From Paenibacillus_AA sp045062745 (lineage in GTDB: Bacteria; Bacillota; Bacilli; Paenibacillales; NBRC-103111): a stretch of DNA of 64,000 bases. The notes beneath the pieces are model-generated. The model had not been told where the DNA came from. It searched no databases and was given only the letters and a program-made list of their open reading frames with translations. The position numbers were made by a program, and so were the translations under genes. Of the stretch, positions 60,780-64,000 are shown piece by piece. The DNA lies in assembly GCF_045062745.1 (NCBI RefSeq), contig NZ_JBJGED010000002.1, positions 358,930-422,929 of the forward strand. The letters run 5' to 3'. The stretch's first letter is position 1, and each line of letters begins with the position of its first letter.

Positions 60780-61364
60780 TCATTCCGGCTGCCGGCGGCT
60801 TGCTTTTGTTTTCTTGGATCTCAGGAGGAGAAGGACGACGATCACGAATGCAAAGGAGACGAGGAGTCGGGGATAGTTCGACTTCAGCTCGATCAGATCG
60901 TGGCCGATCAATGTTTCCAGCGCGATAGAAGGAGCTTTGCCTACGAGGGATGCGAGCATAAAATCCACAAACCTCATCGTGGATAACGCCGCTACGACCG
61001 TAACGAGACCGGATGGCATCAGGGGCGTCAGCCGGGCCAGCAAAATAATGACGAGCTGCTTGGCCCGGTTCTCCTCATTGAGTCGCTGCAGCCACTTCCA
61101 TGACGTCTCGGAGCTTAACGCTTTGCGGAGGCCGAATCGGTACAGGATAAACGATACACCCGCTCCCAAGATTTCGCCGGCCAGCGACACGAAGAAGCCG
61201 GGAACCAAGCCGAATACGACGGCATTGGCGCCCGACAGGAATACGGACGGTACGACCCCTAATACGCTGATGAGGATGTTGAGCAGCAAGCTGACCAGCA
61301 CGGCCCACATACCGAAATTTCTAAGCCACTCGGCGGTATTGGCCAAATCAAACAACGAATCCAT
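60780..61364 (-). CDS. TVP38/TMEM64 (VTT/DedA-type) membrane protein
   Basis: 194 residues, 4-5 membrane helices. The VTT domain motif is GANAVVFGLVPGFFVSLAGEILGAG, read as FGLVPGFFVSLAGEILGAGV, and the end of the domain ILLARLTPLMPSGLVTVVAA. These proteins are linked to lipid scrambling or ion transport at the membrane. The C-terminal end is strongly basic. It is a single gene with its start 57 bases from the reductase-like stop. Confidence 0.88.
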   Translation of the reverse strand: MDSLFDLANTAEWLRNFGMWAVLVSLLLNILISVLGVVPSVFLSGANAVVFGLVPGFFVSLAGEILGAGVSFILYRFGLRKALSSETSWKWLQRLNEENRAKQLVIILLARLTPLMPSGLVTVVAALSTMRFVDFMLASLVGKAPSIALETLIGHDLIELKSNYPRLLVSFAFVIVVLLLLRSKKTKASRRQPE

Positions 61365-61421
61365 GCGCTCGACATCCCCATTCCGAAGTATCTCAGGATG
61401 ATCTTACCGAGTCGGCATGCT

Positions 61422-62048
61422 TCACGTCAACCCTGCCGCCGCTTGCAGCTGCTCGAGTGTCACTCGATGTACGAACCTGCTGAACTTCTCTTTTCCCTTC
61501 GCGTTCGTTTGATAAAAGCGGATGATGGCCAAAACGGTCGGAATCAGCCGGTCCTCCGGTATCCCCGAGGCGAACAGAACGGCAAGCGTTGCTTTTAGTC
61601 CTTTCGGCTCTCCCCCTACATACAGGTCATAGACGTCTCGCATTTTGACAACACCGATGTCCTTCAACAGCGGTTCGCTTGTGCCAAGGGCACAACCCGC
61701 ATATCCGATCTTGAGCGGGGTCGGCGATTCAAGTCCGGCGATGGCTTCGTTAAGGGCGCGAGCCGTCTCAAGTCCTGCTTCTTCCGCTCCTCGGCAGAAC
61801 GGACAGGCGATCAGACTTTTGGTTCCGATTCCGGCCTGATACACACTGAGGCCTGCTTGCTCCAGCTCGTATTGGATCGTTTCATGACGCTCCGGCGGTA
61901 CTTCTACATACAGCTGGTTGAACGTCGTCATCTCGATCCGAGCTCCCGTCCCTGCTACGGCTGCGATCCGCATGAGCTGCTCCGGTGTGAACAGTCTTCC
62001 CCCGACTTGAATCGGCGGCACCACGGCTAGCTTAAACGATTCACCCAT
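61422..62048 (-). CDS. Nitrite/sulfite reductase-like protein with incomplete cysteine set
   Basis: 208 residues, GGAGGAG before the ATG. N-terminal half matches the ferredoxin-like half-domain of siroheme nitrite/sulfite reductases (GGRLFTPEQLMRIAAVA, IEMTTFNQLYVEV). The Fe-S region has C82-x2-C85 and Cys119 in KIGYAGCALGTSEPLLKDIG, but the fourth cysteine (C-x3-C) is Thr123, and there is no room for the second repeat of a full enzyme. It may bind a cluster with fewer ligands, or act as a non-redox domain protein. No siroheme gene is near. Confidence 0.78.
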   Translation of the reverse strand: MGESFKLAVVPPIQVGGRLFTPEQLMRIAAVAGTGARIEMTTFNQLYVEVPPERHETIQYELEQAGLSVYQAGIGTKSLIACPFCRGAEEAGLETARALNEAIAGLESPTPLKIGYAGCALGTSEPLLKDIGVVKMRDVYDLYVGGEPKGLKATLAVLFASGIPEDRLIPTVLAIIRFYQTNAKGKEKFSRFVHRVTLEQLQAAAGLT

Positions 62049-62094
62049 TTTGAGTCTCCTCCTGTTCTCCTAATCGATACTTTACAATACCCCA

Positions 62095-63516
62095 CTACCG
62101 TATATTTGGCGTGCGAATAAACACAAGCGCAATCAATGCTCCTGCGAGAGCTACGATACCCGACCAGAAGAACGCTAACTGAAACCCGTGATTCAGCGCG
62201 ATTGACGCCTCGCCTGCTCCGTAGGATGACGTGGCAGACGCAGCGATCGCCACCATGACGGCCAGACTGATCGCCGAGCCGATCTGATAGCTCGTGCTGG
62301 CCAGACCGGAAGCTAGCCCCGCCTCCTCAGGCTTCGCTCCCGACATGGCTGTCATCGTAGCGGGGATATAGGCAAGAGACATGCCTAGAGCGCCTAATAG
62401 CGAGGCAGGCAGTACATTCAACAAGAAATTGCCTTGAACAGGTGTGTATCCGTAGAACAGAAACAACGAACCGCTGAGCACGAGCAAGCCCAGTACGAGA
62501 TTCGGTTTGACTCCGAGCTTGCCGATCCACTTGCCCATAATGAAAATCATGAACACCGCGATCAGCAGCGTCATGGGAAGCAAGGCGACCCCGCCGCCGA
62601 AGGCGGAATAGTTCAACACTTGCTGCAAATAGAGATTGAGGAAGTACCAGAGCGGAATCCAGGCGCCGGCCAACAGCATTAACGACAGGTTGCCTACCGC
62701 CAGATTCGGCGCACGGAAGATGCCCAGAGGGACGAGCGGTTCCCGCTTCACTGCTTGGGAGATCAGGAACAGGATTAAAAGTCCACCACCAGCGGCAAGC
62801 GTCCACACTGTGGTCGGGGCACCCCACCCGTTGTGATCCGCAGTTACAATGCCGTATACGATCAGGACCAAAGCCGCCGTAGCCAGCGTTGCTCCCACGA
62901 TGTCGAGACTGCCCCTTCTGCGCATCCCTTCCGTCAGCAATCGAGGGGCGACTAATAAGACGAGCAAGCCTACGGGCACATTGATCAGGAACGTCCATTG
63001 CCAGCTAAGCCATTCAGTGATGACCCCTCCAAGGAATACACCGGCGGATCCGCCCGCCGCAGCGGATGCACCCCAATAACCGAGCGCTCGGCCCAGCTCT
63101 TGCGGATTACGTCCGAACAGCATCATTACTAGTGTAAGCGCAGCTGGAGCGATAAGGGCTGAACCGAAACCTTGCAACGCTCGGCCGGTGTTAAGGACCG
63201 CATCGTTCCACGCCAACCCGGCGAGCAGTGACGAGGCGGTGAGGATAGCGAATCCCCAGAGGAATATGGTCCTCTGGCCGAACAGATCGGACAGCCGGCC
63301 GCCCAGAAGCAGCAGTCCCCCGAAGAAAATAACATACGCATTGAACACCCATTGCAGGCTGTCTTGCGAGTATCCAAGCGCGTCCTTGATTGCGGGCAGA
63401 GCGACGCCAATAATAGACGTATCCATAATGACCATAAAATTGGCAACGCATAGTAAAGCAAGTGCGCTCCATCGTCTAGGATCGGCTTGAGCTTGTATTT
63501 GATCTCGTGTCTGCAT
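62095..63516 (-). CDS. MFS transporter, DHA2 (EmrB/QacA) family
   Basis: 473 residues, 14 predicted helices, with GGAGG before the ATG. It begins ALLCVANFMVIMDTSIIGVA, the DHA2 motif D1, and has GRLSDLFGQRTIFLWG, the loop 2-3 signature, and ALQGFGSALIAPAAL with motif C GSAGVFLGGVITEWLSWQW later. Exports drugs or metabolites with proton exchange. It is alone, under a strong promoter whose spacer is a G-tract like CsoR-family operators. Confidence 0.93.
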   Translation of the reverse strand: MQTRDQIQAQADPRRWSALALLCVANFMVIMDTSIIGVALPAIKDALGYSQDSLQWVFNAYVIFFGGLLLLGGRLSDLFGQRTIFLWGFAILTASSLLAGLAWNDAVLNTGRALQGFGSALIAPAALTLVMMLFGRNPQELGRALGYWGASAAAGGSAGVFLGGVITEWLSWQWTFLINVPVGLLVLLVAPRLLTEGMRRRGSLDIVGATLATAALVLIVYGIVTADHNGWGAPTTVWTLAAGGGLLILFLISQAVKREPLVPLGIFRAPNLAVGNLSLMLLAGAWIPLWYFLNLYLQQVLNYSAFGGGVALLPMTLLIAVFMIFIMGKWIGKLGVKPNLVLGLLVLSGSLFLFYGYTPVQGNFLLNVLPASLLGALGMSLAYIPATMTAMSGAKPEEAGLASGLASTSYQIGSAISLAVMVAIAASATSSYGAGEASIALNHGFQLAFFWSGIVALAGALIALVFIRTPNIR

Positions 63517-63636
63517 TACAACGACCTCCTAAAGAATAATTGAGACGTTTGGTTCGCCTGGCTCCAGATCGCATTCGTTGACGGCCGTCAAGGAACGAAG
63601 CAAACGGAATCCAGATATTACCCATCCTCAGTGAAT

Positions 63637-63666
63637 ATAGTATACCCCCCTACCCTATATTGTCAA
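63637..63666 (-). promoter_or_regulatory. Promoter of the DHA2 transporter with a CsoR/FrmR-like G-tract
   Basis: On the minus strand TTGACA, 16 bases, TATACT. The spacer is ATATAGGGTAGGGGGG, and across it TAGGGTAGGGGGGTATACTA resembles the ATAC-C6-TA/G6-GTAT sites bound by CsoR, FrmR and RcnR proteins. No such regulator gene is visible in the window. Confidence 0.55.
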
Positions 63667-63785
63667 TGTTAAATTCCTTTTAGAGAACGGATTCAACATA
63701 TTGCGTCACGGGTAAGTGAAGGTTCATAAAGCGATTATCGCTCAACCGCGATAAGCAGGTGCGAGGCCGAAAGACCGCCTCCATA

Positions 63786-63823
63786 AGAAAACGGGGCTTT
63801 CCGTGAGGAAAGCCCCGTTTTCT
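63786..63823 (-). terminator. Terminator of the VOC-family gene
   Basis: AGAAAACGGGGCTTTCC pairs with GGAAAGCCCCGTTTTCT, a perfect 17 bp stem with a GTGA/TCAC loop. Works on either strand in principle. Confidence 0.9.
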
Positions 63824-63847
63824 ATACACAACAACGTCGAGGGACAA

Positions 63848-64000
63848 TTACCAGGTCTCGCCGCTGTCCAGGTTGAATTGCCACTCCGTCCCGAACTTGT
63901 CCGTCAGGCTGCCGTAGCATTTGCTCCAGAACGTCTCTTGCAGCTCCATCCTGACCTGCCCGCCGACGGACAACCGGTTGAAGTAGGTGGTGAGCTTGTC
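63848..64000 (-). CDS. VOC family (PhnB-like glyoxalase fold) protein, 3' end only
   Basis: Only the last 50 codons are in the window. The minus-strand frame, open to the right edge, reads TYFNRLSVGGQVRMELQETF, then WSKCYGSLTDKFGTEWQFN, ending in TAA. This is the C-terminal betaalphabeta unit of PhnB-like VOC proteins, in which Q-E-T-F/W and LTDKFG are conserved. Members are often uncharacterised metal-binding dimers. A strong terminator follows. Confidence 0.88.
   Translation of the reverse strand, partial: DKLTTYFNRLSVGGQVRMELQETFWSKCYGSLTDKFGTEWQFNLDSGETW

Larger units (their letters stand above)
63517..63847 (-). other. Intergenic region: promoter, operator-like G-tract and terminator; no gene seen
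   Basis: 331 bases. Near the MFS gene are its ribosome site and leader; 63637-63666 holds the promoter. 63700-63785 has small hairpins (GCGATTATCGC, GAGG/CCTC) with no recognised RNA family. The VOC gene terminator is at 63786-63823. Confidence 0.6.

Noticed and set aside
63700..63785. A structured RNA or riboswitch before the last terminator
   Set aside because: Small hairpins can be drawn, but none matches a known family, and the terminator is better explained by the VOC gene.
1..64000. tRNA/rRNA genes, CRISPR arrays, transposases, phage genes
   Set aside because: No tRNA-like T-loop/anticodon patterns, no spaced identical repeats, and no transposase, integrase or phage proteins were seen on reading.

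Overview
The window is chromosomal DNA from a high-GC, endospore-forming Firmicute, most likely in the Paenibacillaceae (Paenibacillus, Cohnella or a close relative). The evidence is a cotE - mutS - mutL - miaA - hfq order, a morphogenetic spore-coat gene, a class A PBP with a fibronectin III domain and a Pro/Thr tail, an S41 protease with a copper-amine-oxidase-like C-terminus, and two carbohydrate-type ABC importers with large AraC/YesMN-type regulators. I saw no rRNA, tRNA, CRISPR array, insertion sequence or prophage. Most genes lie on the minus strand and many overlap by 1-4 bases at stop/start, which indicates translational coupling.

Layout. 0-5 kb: a GNAT fragment, a YdcF-like membrane protein, a DUF402 protein, a cyclophilin lipoprotein and a class A PBP. 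5-15.6 kb: the mismatch-repair/tRNA-modification operon (read right to left: two-module amidoligase, mutS, S41 protease, mutL, RsmJ-like methyltransferase, miaA, hfq), with cotE just upstream. 15.7-19.4 kb: an aromatic-acid-exporter-type membrane protein and a three-gene NMT1/SsuA-type ABC importer. 19.6-25.7 kb: an Lpl-type importer (binding protein, two permeases) with its own membrane-anchored AraC regulator. 26-28.7 kb: an M32 carboxypeptidase divergent from a HesB-like protein and a beta-carbonic anhydrase. 28.9-37 kb: a second importer with a HAD phosphatase and a YesMN two-component system; a CRE-like site overlaps its promoter.

37-48.2 kb is an envelope-oriented block. It holds a YknXYZ/MacAB-like efflux operon flanked by a small lipoprotein and an 876-residue secreted protein of unknown function, a metallophosphoesterase, and an OmpR-type two-component system with a DUF309 gene. 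At 48.3-52.4 kb two consecutive plus-strand units each have an ECF-sigma-type promoter (TGAAAC, 16 bases, CGTA or CGTC). One makes a Gly-rich membrane protein and a DUF2653 protein. The other makes a secreted GH18 enzyme with six repeats in front of its catalytic domain, followed closely by a chromate transporter gene.

52.5-64 kb is accessory: YyaL-like protein, DUF1801/DUF488/methyltransferase cluster, ferritin-like protein, DHFR-like reductase, AraC regulator, a possible ADP-ribosyltransferase-fold protein with an MFS transporter and an unknown protein, TVP38-type protein, a nitrite/sulfite-reductase-like protein with an incomplete cysteine set, a DHA2 MFS transporter under a promoter with a CsoR-like G-tract, and the end of a VOC protein. 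The least explained items are the amidoligase, the GH18 repeats and their ECF promoters, the inverted intergenic repeats at 25.84-26.02 kb, and several orphan operators.
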